From positions 49,759 through 113,758 of the forward strand of contig NZ_QXIR01000013.1 in assembly GCF_003581585.1 (NCBI RefSeq): a stretch of DNA of 64,000 nt, written 5' to 3'. Origin of the DNA: Bacillus salacetis. GTDB lineage: Bacteria; Bacillota; Bacilli; Bacillales; Bacillaceae_B. The notes below the pieces were generated by a model. It was given only the letters and a program-made list of their open reading frames with translations, was not told the DNA's origin and made no database searches. This document shows positions 17,882-25,850 of the stretch, piece after piece. The translations under genes and the position numbers were made by a program. Numbering within the stretch: position 1 is the stretch's first letter; the number at the start of each line of letters is the position of its first letter.

Positions 17882-18385
17882 TTAATTCATCGCTCCATAT
17901 TCCTCAGCAAGTGCTTCAAACGACTTCCGGCTCTTTACAATCAGCACCTTTGTCCCCTGCGGAACCTTGTCAAAAAGAGCCTCGACTTCAGAGTTCAGCA
18001 TCCTGATGCAGCCGTTGGAAACATATTTCCCGATGCTGTCGGGACGGCTGGTTCCATGGATGCCGTACATCCTTCCATCGGTTCCGTTCGCGTCGAATCC
18101 CATCCAGCGGGTGCCGAGAGGATTCTCAGGAGCTCCTCCGGGGATGTCTGACTTCCGGTAATAAGGGTCCTTTGCTTTTACAATGATCGTAAAGAGACCT
18201 TGGGGAGTTAAATCGTCCGTTTTTCCAGTGGCTGCCTTGTACTGTCCCTTTATCGCTCCTCCCTGAATAAAGGCGACCATATTGGTCTGTTTGTTCACGA
18301 TCAAAAAGGGATCTCCCGGCAAAGGGTTTTTACCGAGCGGCCAAATCGGGGAAACAATCAACAAAATGGAAAGAAGCAAACGCAT
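17882..18385 (-). CDS. yqjB: L,D-transpeptidase YqjB (YkuD domain)
   Basis: A 167-residue exported protein with a short hydrophobic N-terminus (MRLLLSILLIVSPIWPL), then a YkuD catalytic domain. The motif HGTSRPDSIGKYVSNGCIRM holds the catalytic His and Cys. Such enzymes cross-link peptidoglycan through L,D linkages. ATG 18385 is chosen because AGAGGATGTGA precedes it. It lies 30 bp downstream of yqjA. Confidence 0.9.
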   Translation of the reverse strand: MRLLLSILLIVSPIWPLGKNPLPGDPFLIVNKQTNMVAFIQGGAIKGQYKAATGKTDDLTPQGLFTIIVKAKDPYYRKSDIPGGAPENPLGTRWMGFDANGTDGRMYGIHGTSRPDSIGKYVSNGCIRMLNSEVEALFDKVPQGTKVLIVKSRKSFEALAEEYGAMN

Positions 18386-18415
18386 TCCATCACATCCTCT
18401 CAAGGATTAGTGGAA

Positions 18416-19408
18416 TTAGTTTGCTTCTCCAACCTCCATCTCATTCTCTCTGCGAGATTTTATCCCTTTAAATGAACTCTTGATGAGCAGGTAATCCTCC
18501 ATCTCCCTCAAAAATTGAAAAAGTGCCGCTCTTGCTTCAAACTCCTCTCTTGTTTGAGGGAGCTCCATTTCCTCGAACTTCACCCGCATATCATAGAGTT
18601 TTTTCAAATACAGCAGGGCCGTATTGCCAGGATGAATATGTTCACTCAGTTCCTCCATGAAATCAGCAACCATTTTTCCCTGCTCTACCTTCAAAGATAT
18701 CGATGTAACAAGAGGGAGAAGCCTCTGCAGGATATCGAACTGTTTTTCTCTCATTTTAAAATATAGATAATACAGGTTTTCATGGCGGAGAAAGTGATTT
18801 TCTACATCTTTGAATGCCAGCGTCTTGGCTTCATTAAGCAGCGTTTCCAACTCAGTGATTTCTTTTCCTGCCCAGCCTCTGTCTTCATTGGTCCTAAGAT
18901 ACCGGACGATTTCTGTAAATATCCTATGGAAGTTCTCTTCCACCTGCTCCTGGTAAGCCGCAAGCTTTTTTTCCACACTCGGCATATAGAGGTTAGCAAG
19001 CAGAGCGATTCCGATGCCGACCGCAATGATGCCCAGCTCGTTCACTATCAGATCCGCTGTCACATCATTGGCTGAATAGACATGCAGGATGATGACACTG
19101 CTTGTAACAATGCCTTGCGTGATCTTCAGCATGACAGTTACCGGTATAAAGAAAAGCAGCAGCACACCAATGATGATTGGATGATAGGTAAGCAATTCAA
19201 AAAGTACGGAAGCAAAGACCATGGCCAATACACAGGCGAGAAATCTGCTCCACGCTGCTTTCAGCGATTTTTTCTTTGTATCCTGGATGCAGAGGATGGT
19301 CAGTATCCCTGCAGAGGCAAAGTTTTCAAGGCCGAACCACTGGGCCACCAAAATGGCGACTGCCGTTCCCACAGCTGTCTTGGCGGTACGATAACCTATA
19401 CGAAACAT
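18416..19408 (-). CDS. yqjA: Aromatic acid exporter family membrane protein YqjA
   Basis: A 330-residue integral membrane protein. About four to five hydrophobic segments lie in the first 150 residues, followed by a long soluble helical domain rich in charged residues. This is the layout of the ArAE_1/FUSC-related exporter family. ATG 19408 (MFRIGYRTAKTAVG) matches the Bacillus N-terminus and has GGGAG about 10 bp upstream. The transported compound is unknown. Upstream of yqjB on the same strand. Confidence 0.82.
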   Translation of the reverse strand: MFRIGYRTAKTAVGTAVAILVAQWFGLENFASAGILTILCIQDTKKKSLKAAWSRFLACVLAMVFASVLFELLTYHPIIIGVLLLFFIPVTVMLKITQGIVTSSVIILHVYSANDVTADLIVNELGIIAVGIGIALLANLYMPSVEKKLAAYQEQVEENFHRIFTEIVRYLRTNEDRGWAGKEITELETLLNEAKTLAFKDVENHFLRHENLYYLYFKMREKQFDILQRLLPLVTSISLKVEQGKMVADFMEELSEHIHPGNTALLYLKKLYDMRVKFEEMELPQTREEFEARAALFQFLREMEDYLLIKSSFKGIKSRRENEMEVGEAN

Positions 19409-19656
19409 AATATTGCAGCTCCCGTTGTTAAATTTCTTATGTATTAAGTAGTATTTCCGAATCAAATAATTTCACGTAATAAAAAAATCCATGAATCTAC
19501 ATCCCTTTAGAAATGGATAAATGGTACAAGCAGCTTCATATTCCTGACATACAAGCTGTCCTTCCAGATGAACCGCCTTATTCTTATTCCATCGGCCTCG
19601 CGCACTGCAGGTCCCGGGTGCCCGAAGGAAATATCCGTATTGACCTCTAAACAAAG

Positions 19657-19686
19657 AAAAAAGAGTGAATCGATCACTCTTTTTTC
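19657..19686. terminator. Terminator after brxB
   Basis: AAAAAAGAGTGA and TCACTCTTTTTT form a perfect 12-bp hairpin with a 5-base loop, A-rich on one side and T-rich on the other. It lies next to the brxB stop. Confidence 0.88.
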
Positions 19687-19692
19687 CCCCTC

Positions 19693-20130
19693 TTATACTT
19701 CTTCGCAATACTCGTCGAAGTAACCTTGCAGTTTGTTGACAACCGACATAGGGTCGTGGCCTTCAATTTCATGACGCTCGACCATCGTTAGAATCTCTCC
19801 ATCTTTCAATAATGCAAATGATGGGGAGGACGGCGGATAACCTGTGAAGTAACTGCGCGCTTTCGCTGTAGCTTCTTTATCCTGTCCGGCAAAAACCGTG
19901 ACAAGCCGGTCAGGGCGTTTGTCATAATGGACAGCATGGGCAGCAGCAGGGCGTGCAATCCCGCCGGCACAGCCACACACAGAGTTGACCATGATTAGAG
20001 TAGTCCCTTTTTGTCCAAGAGTCTCTTCTACTTCCTCGGCAGTCGTAAGCTGCTTATATCCTGAAATCTCCATCTCTTGACGAGCCTGGCGAACAACATC
20101 ATTCATAAATAAGTCGAAATCCATTTCCAT
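19693..20130 (-). CDS. brxB: Bacilliredoxin BrxB (YqiW)
   Basis: A 145-residue thioredoxin-like protein of the DUF1094/bacilliredoxin family, with the active-site CGC at residues 52-54 in [10 protein letters not shown]. Bacilliredoxins remove bacillithiol from S-bacillithiolated proteins after oxidative stress. ATG 20130 has AAGGAGAGAGTG upstream. The length and CGC motif fit the BrxA/BrxB pair; BrxB is preferred by its position beside yqjA. Confidence 0.92.
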   Translation of the reverse strand: MEMDFDLFMNDVVRQARQEMEISGYKQLTTAEEVEETLGQKGTTLIMVNSVCGCAGGIARPAAAHAVHYDKRPDRLVTVFAGQDKEATAKARSYFTGYPPSSPSFALLKDGEILTMVERHEIEGHDPMSVVNKLQGYFDEYCEEV

Positions 20131-20269
20131 GTCACTCTCTCCTTTTTCCTCAGTATAGCACCGGTGAAAGATTGTTAATAATGCGGTATTTATATCATAT
20201 CAATTTTACCTCTGCGTTATCAATCAAATTATCTTTTCATTACTAATTTACGAAAAAAAGAAACTTTAG

Positions 20270-20294
20270 GTTTATTAACCACGATGCCGGGTAC
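20270..20294 (+). promoter_or_regulatory. Sigma-B-type promoter of a candidate sRNA
   Basis: GTTTAT (20270-20275), 13 bp, GGGTAC (20289-20294) closely fits the general-stress consensus GTTTAA-N12-15-GGGTAT. No sigma-A pair fits as well here. Confidence 0.45.
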
Positions 20295-20301
20295 TATAAA
20301 A

Positions 20302-20372
20302 ATACATCTAGATCCATACCCCTAAACTCCCTAGATGGTGGATAGCTCTTAAGCGGGCTATCCTCTTTTTTT
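20302..20372 (+). ncRNA. Candidate small regulatory RNA, C-rich
   Basis: A stretch of about 70 nt from a sigma-B-like promoter to a strong plus-strand terminator with no frame in it. A first hairpin pairs CATCTAG with CTAGATG and exposes a C-rich loop, ACCCCTAAACTCCC. A second hairpin (GGATAGC with GGCTATCC) is followed by TCTTTTTTT. A C-rich exposed loop plus a terminator hairpin is the layout of Gram-positive trans-acting sRNAs that block ribosome binding sites, such as RsaE/RoxS and FsrA. I do not recognise it as a known member. Flanking genes are both on the other strand, so it is not a leader. Confidence 0.5.
20340..20372 (+). terminator. Terminator of the candidate sRNA
   Basis: GGATAGC (20340-20346) and the complementary GGCTATCC (20356-20363) are followed by TCTTTTTTT. 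The opposite strand lacks a T tract, so it acts in the plus direction only. Confidence 0.8.
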
Positions 20373-20375
20373 CGG

Positions 20376-20411
20376 CTGAAAAAAGACGGAAGCATAAAAC
20401 ACCCCCGTCTT
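20376..20411 (-). terminator. Terminator of the CNNM transporter gene
   Basis: Read on the minus strand, AAGACGG pairs with CCGTCTT and is followed by TTTTC. It lies 16 bp after the stop at 20427. Confidence 0.7.
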
Positions 20412-20426
20412 ATTACTGCTATTTGA

Positions 20427-21689
20427 TTACTCCGCAGCTGCCTCTTCCGAGACTTCCACTTTAATGGTACGTATCCGCCGGTTCTCTACTTCTTCCACGG
20501 TCACTTTCACATTTTCATATTCAAAGGTTTCCCCTTCAGCGGGAATTTCCTCAAAACTTTCGACTACCCAGCCGCCCACTGTGTGGTAGGAACTCTCAGG
20601 CTCAGGCAGGTTCAACAATTCAGTGAATTCATCCAGCTGGAATTGGGAATCGAAGGTATAAACATTATCGCTGATTTTTGTCATGGAGAGAAACTGTTCA
20701 TCCTGTTCATCCCAGATTTCCCCCACAATTTCCTCCAGGATATCTTCGAGTGTAATCAGGCCGGTTGTGCCTCCAAATTCATCCACTACGATAGCCATAT
20801 GGACTTTATCTTTCTGAAGTTTAGACAGCAGAGTGGAAATCTTGGCTGATTCAAACACAAACATCGGCTCCCTGATCAATTCCCGGATATTCACTTCTCC
20901 ATATTTCAAAAGGTGCGTGAAGAATTCCTTCTCTGACAGGATACCAATCACGTTATCGATATGGTCCTCGTAAACAGGGATTCGCGAAAAACGCTCTTCA
21001 AAGAACATTTCCTTTATTTCATCAATCGACTGGTTGACTTCAACAGCTTTTACATCTATCCGGGGCGTCAATACCTCCGCAACCATAATATCGTCAAAAT
21101 CCATTGACCGGTGTATCAATTCTCTTTCTTCCTTGTCAATAACGCCTTCTTCTTCACTGATATCAAGCATGACCTTTAACTCTTCCTCAGTCACGGACGG
21201 CATTGAATCGTTTTTGGAAAAGATCCTGGAAACCCATTCCTTTAATTTGATAAAAAAGAAGTTAACTGGTGTAAGGATTTTAATGAGCAGGTAAAGAATC
21301 GCAGAGATGGATAAGGCATACCTTTCCGCATTCTCTTTTGCTAAAGATTTTGGCAGGATTTCACCGAAAATGAGAATCAGCAGTGTCATGACAAACGTAC
21401 TGATCAACAACCCCGTATTGCCTCCAACAAGGTCGGTTGCCAGTTTTGCCGATATACTTGCCGCCGCTATGTTCACAATATTGTTCCCTACCAGAATAGT
21501 AGAAAGGGCGCGGTCAAAGTTCTCAGCAATATAAAGTGCTTTTTTGCTTCCTCTCTGCCCTTCACTCTCAAAATTCCTTAACCGGATTTTGTTGACACTG
21601 GAATAAGCTGTTTCCGCCGATGAGAAAAAGGCAGACAACAGAATTAAAACACCTAAGAAAATCAATGAATACAGTGGTATATCGTCCAA
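20427..21689 (-). CDS. CNNM/CorC-type transporter (hemolysin family, MpfA-like)
   Basis: A 420-residue membrane protein. A DUF21 domain with about four hydrophobic segments (residues 1-150) is followed by a CBS-domain pair (about 190-330) and a C-terminal CorC_HlyC domain. Homologues such as Bacillus MpfA/YhdP take part in magnesium export. The start is TTG 21689 with AGGAGAGTGACG upstream. A MerR-type gene lies immediately upstream on the same strand, as beside yhdP in B. subtilis as I recall. OapA at 50125 appears distantly related to its membrane domain. Confidence 0.87.
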   Translation of the reverse strand: MDDIPLYSLIFLGVLILLSAFFSSAETAYSSVNKIRLRNFESEGQRGSKKALYIAENFDRALSTILVGNNIVNIAAASISAKLATDLVGGNTGLLISTFVMTLLILIFGEILPKSLAKENAERYALSISAILYLLIKILTPVNFFFIKLKEWVSRIFSKNDSMPSVTEEELKVMLDISEEEGVIDKEERELIHRSMDFDDIMVAEVLTPRIDVKAVEVNQSIDEIKEMFFEERFSRIPVYEDHIDNVIGILSEKEFFTHLLKYGEVNIRELIREPMFVFESAKISTLLSKLQKDKVHMAIVVDEFGGTTGLITLEDILEEIVGEIWDEQDEQFLSMTKISDNVYTFDSQFQLDEFTELLNLPEPESSYHTVGGWVVESFEEIPAEGETFEYENVKVTVEEVENRRIRTIKVEVSEEAAAE

Positions 21690-21736
21690 GAAAACGTCAC
21701 TCTCCTAAAAAATTGGTCATCTATGATTAACGTACA

Positions 21737-22161
21737 TCACCCGGAAAACATAATGAGTGACTGTAACAGCGCTGCTGCCTGGGGGGATATCTTGTGAAGG
21801 ATCCTCTTCTTATCTTCATCTTCAAGCGCCTCTGCTGCCTGAAGGACATCCTTTATCTCTTCATTCAGGTGGTCCATCTCGTTTTTTATATGCTGGACCT
21901 GTTTTTCAAATGATCTGTAATCAATATTATTTACATTCTTCAAGGTCAATCTGTGTTTAATCTCACTAAGGGTCATATGCATTTGCTGGCATTGTTCGAT
22001 CACTTTCAAATTATCCAGCACACTGCTGTCATAGTAACGATAATTACTGTCTGACCTGGTACATTCAAGCAGGCCGATCCTTGTATAATAATCGATCGTT
22101 CGTTTGGATACTTTGCTCAGTGCTGCGACTTCTCCTATTCTGTATAACTTCCCACTTTCAT
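21737..22161 (-). pseudogene. MerR-family regulator with N-terminal frameshift
   Basis: The frame carries a full MerR protein: the helix-turn-helix (RIGEVAALSKVSKRTIDYY), then RIGLLE, YRYYDSS and a coiled-coil helix to the C-terminus. It has no ATG, GTG or TTG before the DNA-binding domain. The good ribosome binding site GAGGTGA precedes ATG 22161 and GTG 22155, but both run into a stop after a few codons in another frame. Adding one base or removing two near 22145-22153 restores MGSYRIGEV- or MKVGKLYRIGEV-like beginnings. It is either a real lesion or a sequencing error. The regulator would probably control the downstream transporter. Confidence 0.7.
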
Positions 22162-22222
22162 CACCTCGTAATAAGTATACTCTTATTCTATGAAAGTGTA
22201 CAGTTGCACGTTATGGTTCAAT

Positions 22223-22744
22223 TCATTTTAGTATCCCCAGATAATCAGCCCACGGACCGACGTCCTGCCGGTATCTTTCAGCAAGAATGCGGACGATTTG
22301 GGATACATGCGTCAAATCATGGACAACCCATGTGGACAGCAGCTCCCTTACCCTAACTTCGCCGAAGTCCGGATGCTCTCCCATATATTCCAATACTTTA
22401 TCAGAAGTAATCATTTCGTTAAGTTTGGCAAGGTTATTCACTCTGATCTTTTTGTATTCATGTAATCTATGAACCAGCGAAGCATCCGGATCGTTTTTCA
22501 GATGGGCGAATCGGTCAAAGGGCGGGAATACTTCACTTCCTCCCCTTTGCACCATGAGCTCAAGCCTTGGTATCCAATTGGTGATATCCGCTTCTATAAG
22601 GTGGTCAATCACCTGCAAAATATTCCAGGTTCCTTTCCCTTCATTGCTTACGAGCCAGCTCTCCGATATTCCTGACAAAAGGGAGTCCAGCGTCTGCGGT
22701 GTCCGTTCCAGTATTTCGATTGCTTCTTTGACCTGAAAGTTCAT
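22223..22744 (-). CDS. DinB/YfiT-family putative metal-dependent hydrolase
   Basis: A 173-residue four-helix-bundle protein of the DinB_2 superfamily. The likely metal-binding histidines are in QVIDHLIEAD and VVHDLTHVSQI. Some relatives are bacillithiol-dependent transferases. ATG 22744 has GGGGAGGATT upstream. Function unknown. Single gene followed by no clear terminator. Confidence 0.8.
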   Translation of the reverse strand: MNFQVKEAIEILERTPQTLDSLLSGISESWLVSNEGKGTWNILQVIDHLIEADITNWIPRLELMVQRGGSEVFPPFDRFAHLKNDPDASLVHRLHEYKKIRVNNLAKLNEMITSDKVLEYMGEHPDFGEVRVRELLSTWVVHDLTHVSQIVRILAERYRQDVGPWADYLGILK

Positions 22745-22807
22745 CAGAATCCTCCCCATTCCATTTATTACTATTCTATTTTTTTTCGTTTTTTTTTAGA
22801 ATCATAA

Positions 22808-22839
22808 AGAAAAGCCGGATGCTTTTAATCAAGTCCGGC
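22808..22839 (-). terminator. Terminator of the HAD hydrolase gene
   Basis: GCCGGA (22813-22818) and TCCGGC (22834-22839) pair; on the minus strand TTTTCTTT follows. It lies just past the stop at 22871. Confidence 0.75.
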
Positions 22840-22870
22840 ATTGAGCGAGTCATTTTCCCTTTCTTTTTTA

Positions 22871-23488
22871 TCAGAACAACTCCAATAAATCGCTGAATTT
22901 CCTTATTTCATGGTCATATGCAGCTGCGTTTCCAAAACCGTACCGGGCAAATACAAATGGGATGCCTGCAAACTTCGCCGCCTCACGGTCCCCATCTGTA
23001 TCGCCAACGTAAACAGGGCTGCAGAGATCATTTCTTTCCATGATCAATTGAATGTTTTCCCCTTTGGAAAGCCCGGTCCTTCCTGGATTCTCATAATCTA
23101 TAATATAAGGGTCCAGTCCATGATATTTATAAAAGGCTTCTATGTATCCATCCTGACAATTGCTTACAATGAACAGCTTGTATTTCTCTGAAAGAGCCTT
23201 CAAGACGATTTCAATGTCGTCATATAACTCTCCGCCATTGTTGCCTAAATGCTCATTTTCAAGGGCACAGCACTCTTTCAGGAGTTGTTCCCTCTCTTCA
23301 TCCGCTAATGAAGGAAATAGCAATCTTCCTATTTCCTGGATCTGAAGTCCCATGGTCTGGCTGAAATCCTCACTGGCCAGCTCTCTTTGCACTATGGGGT
23401 GTTCCTTCAGTATACTGTTCCAGGCTGACAGAACAGTATCGATAGGATTCCATAGCGTTCCATCTAAGTCAAAAATAATACTATCCAT
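22871..23488 (-). CDS. HAD-superfamily hydrolase (phosphoglycolate phosphatase-like)
   Basis: A 205-residue phosphatase of the haloacid dehalogenase superfamily. Motif I FDLDGTLWNP holds the nucleophile Asp, motif II is IVSNC, and the late YVGDTDGDREAA is motif IV. A helical cap lies between. Closest in style to Gph/PgmB-like enzymes; the substrate is not evident. Single gene on the minus strand between the DinB and isochorismatase genes. Confidence 0.85.
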   Translation of the reverse strand: MDSIIFDLDGTLWNPIDTVLSAWNSILKEHPIVQRELASEDFSQTMGLQIQEIGRLLFPSLADEEREQLLKECCALENEHLGNNGGELYDDIEIVLKALSEKYKLFIVSNCQDGYIEAFYKYHGLDPYIIDYENPGRTGLSKGENIQLIMERNDLCSPVYVGDTDGDREAAKFAGIPFVFARYGFGNAAAYDHEIRKFSDLLELF

Positions 23489-23714
23489 GAATATACTCTC
23501 CTTCTATCTTTGATTTGCACTGTTTAAGCTATTCGCTTCCGTCCTTCGTTTTCCTTTTTTTTTTTGAGTTTACGAGACGTATCCTACTGATTTTTTTTAT
23601 TGCTGCAAATTCACTCAATGCTGAAGAAAGGAGTGCCAGAAACGATGTTGTTTTGACACTCCTTTGGATTTTCGCTGGTACCAGAAAGCACAATTGTTAC
23701 CCATCCTGAGAGAT

Positions 23715-24293
23715 TTAAAACGACTTGAAAGCTTTCTGATTCAATAATTCATCCGTTGTAATTATCGTAGCGAATTCTTTATTAAGCATTGCCAGTTCGG
23801 CTTCATGGATAGATTCCGCTGTATGCCTTTCCCCTTTCTGGCCGGCTGCTTCAAACGCAGCTGTCGCATCAGACACAAGATAGGTAAGGTAGCCGAAGTT
23901 CCCGCTCATCCTGGTAGTCGTTGATACACAGTGCTGGGTGGACAATCCTGTTATCACAACAGACTTTACCTGCCGTTGATCAAGGTAAGATTGAAGTTCT
24001 GTACCGATAAAGGCGCTGTTTACATTTTTCGTGAAGATCTTTTCTCCATCGGCAGGATAAACCATATCTTTAAATTCCGTACCTTTGGGGCTGCGGTGAT
24101 ATAGCGGGGACTTCGGCTGCAGAGAGAGGTGCTGTGAAAAGATGACTGTGCCCTTTCTGCTTCTCCATTCCTGGAGCAGCCTGCTTATGTTCTGCTCTGC
24201 TTCAGGGTTATTCCGCTGACCCCAATATGGATCATCGAATCCTTTTTGCACATCTAGTATCAGTAAAGCCGGCAGCCTCATTAAATTGACCAT
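23715..24293 (-). CDS. Isochorismatase-family cysteine hydrolase
   Basis: A 192-residue hydrolase. The catalytic triad is visible: Asp in LLILDVQKGF, Lys in IFTKNVNSAF, and Cys in TGLSTQHCVSTT. The family includes nicotinamidases and isochorismatases; the substrate is not clear and no siderophore genes are near. ATG 24293 is chosen because GGGAG lies 9 bp before it; an upstream in-frame start has none. Confidence 0.85.
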   Translation of the reverse strand: MVNLMRLPALLILDVQKGFDDPYWGQRNNPEAEQNISRLLQEWRSRKGTVIFSQHLSLQPKSPLYHRSPKGTEFKDMVYPADGEKIFTKNVNSAFIGTELQSYLDQRQVKSVVITGLSTQHCVSTTTRMSGNFGYLTYLVSDATAAFEAAGQKGERHTAESIHEAELAMLNKEFATIITTDELLNQKAFKSF

Positions 24294-24360
24294 GGCGTCA
24301 TTCTCCCATCCAGTTGTTTGTCTCACCTTAAGGTCTCCATGAAGAATGGATTTTATAAAA

Positions 24361-24482
24361 GCTCTTTTCGTAAACTTTGTTGCTATTCACTTTAAATTTC
24401 AAATATAGTCATGGTAAATCGTTGTAAAAGCCCTCCGGCACCTGAGATTTGTCCGAAAGCGACACTATATGCGAAAACAGCC
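24361..24482 (-). repeat. MITE-like dispersed repeat, copy C (internally deleted)
   Basis: A 122-bp copy. Read on the plus strand it starts GCTCTTTTCGTAAACTTTG and ends ATATGCGAAAACAGCC. It keeps both terminal inverted repeats but lacks about 65 bp of the middle. Opposite orientation to copies B, D and E. Confidence 0.7.
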
Positions 24483-24815
24483 TTTCGTTAACCTCGCAGT
24501 TGTTTCATGCAATTTCATCTGCAGAAACTTTTGTATATTTTAAAGGAAAGAGCAGCTCACCATTGAAATAAAACACCGGATTTGATGAAAATCCGGTGTC
24601 AGGGATGTAGAATGGGATTTTCCTCAGCCTAAGTTTTTTTGATATAAAAGACTGCTTTTACATTTATCGATTCCTTCGGTAAAGTGTAAATAATTTCCAG
24701 GATGTTGTATGAAGATAGTTCAAACAGAGAAAAAGATTGCGAAAACAACCTGAAAAATGCAAAATAAAGCAGTCTACCCAAAACCGCTGAAGGGCTTTGA
24801 ATAAACTGCAGAGAG
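24483..24815. other. Gene-free stretch with two hairpin features
   Basis: A hairpin ACACCGGATTT/AAATCCGGTGT (24573-24599) followed on the minus strand by TTTATTTC may terminate the mutAB-meaB transcript. AGACTGCTTTTA (24649-24660) and its near complement TAAAGCAGTCT (24765-24775) bound a 127-bp segment. No gene is supported. Confidence 0.45.
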
Positions 24816-25850
24816 CTATTTTTTATATAGGTTCATTAATTTTTCAACCGCCTGCGAAGCTGTCTGGCTCCCGGCAATCACAGATGATTCAATATCCGGA
24901 AAACTGCTTTTAATGACAGGATCCTGAAAAAAATGATTGAGGACACGATCAGAAATCATGGAGTGAAGCCACTCTTTTGTTTGTGACCTTCTTCGTTCAT
25001 CAAACACACCGGAATCCTTCGTGATCTTTTCGAACAAAGAAATTGTATTCCAAATCTCTTCGATGCCAGTGCTCCGGAGAGCTGAGCAAGTTAGCGCCTG
25101 GGTTTCCCAGCCTTTTGTTGCAGGCTGCAGAAAATGAAGGATTCCTTTGTATTCCCTCCGTGTTTTCTGGGCAGCATGAAAATTATCGCCATCTGCTTTA
25201 TTGACAACAATCAGATCTGCCAGCTCCATAATTCCTTTTTTCATACCCTGAAGTTCATCGCCTGCTCCCGTAATCACCAGGAGCATGAAGAAGTCGACCA
25301 TTCCTCTGACAATGACTTCACTCTGCCCGACACCAACCGTTTCCACCAAAATGATGTCATAGCCGGCCGCTTCACACAATAGCATCGTTTCCCTTGTTTT
25401 CCGGTGCACACCGCCAAGGACACCTCCGGAAGGAGACGGCCTGACAAATGCGCCGGGGTTGCGGGAGAGATTTTCCATCCTGGTTTTATCCCCCAGAATG
25501 CTTCCGCCAGTTACTGTCGAACTCGGGTCCACTGCCAATACGGCTACGGTATGCCCTTGTTCACAGAGCGATTCTCCGAAAGTTTCGATAAAGGTGCTTT
25601 TTCCCGCCCCAGGAACACCCGTGATGCCGATCCTGATGCTGTTCCCGGTGTGGGGGGCCAATTTTTTCAACAGCTCCTGCCCGTGGTTGAAATGTTCCGG
25701 TGAATTACTTTCGATCAAAGTGATGGCCCTCGCCAGATCACGCCTGTTTCCAGCCCTTACTCCCTCAATAAGGTCATCAATGGGTTGAAGAACCTTTGAC
25801 TTTTTCCTGAACTTCCGTGCCGGTTTTTCCTGATTAAAGGCGTCTGCCAT
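24816..25850 (-). CDS. meaB: Methylmalonyl-CoA mutase-associated GTPase MeaB
   Basis: A 344-residue G3E-family P-loop GTPase that guards cobalamin loading and protects methylmalonyl-CoA mutase from inactivation. The Walker A motif GVPGAGKST lies near 81, VETVGVGQSE is the switch region, and NKADGDN the base-recognition motif. It directly abuts mutB, with start at 25850 and the mutB stop at 25851, so the two are translationally coupled. Confidence 0.94.
   Translation of the reverse strand: MADAFNQEKPARKFRKKSKVLQPIDDLIEGVRAGNRRDLARAITLIESNSPEHFNHGQELLKKLAPHTGNSIRIGITGVPGAGKSTFIETFGESLCEQGHTVAVLAVDPSSTVTGGSILGDKTRMENLSRNPGAFVRPSPSGGVLGGVHRKTRETMLLCEAAGYDIILVETVGVGQSEVIVRGMVDFFMLLVITGAGDELQGMKKGIMELADLIVVNKADGDNFHAAQKTRREYKGILHFLQPATKGWETQALTCSALRSTGIEEIWNTISLFEKITKDSGVFDERRRSQTKEWLHSMISDRVLNHFFQDPVIKSSFPDIESSVIAGSQTASQAVEKLMNLYKK

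Noticed and set aside
19472..19708. Short frames on both strands between yqjA and brxB
   Set aside because: Neither the minus-strand 78-codon frame nor the plus-strand frame of about 45 codons has a ribosome binding site. The minus-strand one crosses the brxB terminator.
24573..24599. Hairpin considered as a separate small RNA
   Set aside because: No promoter is visible before it on either strand. It is better seen as a late terminator for the mutAB-meaB transcript.
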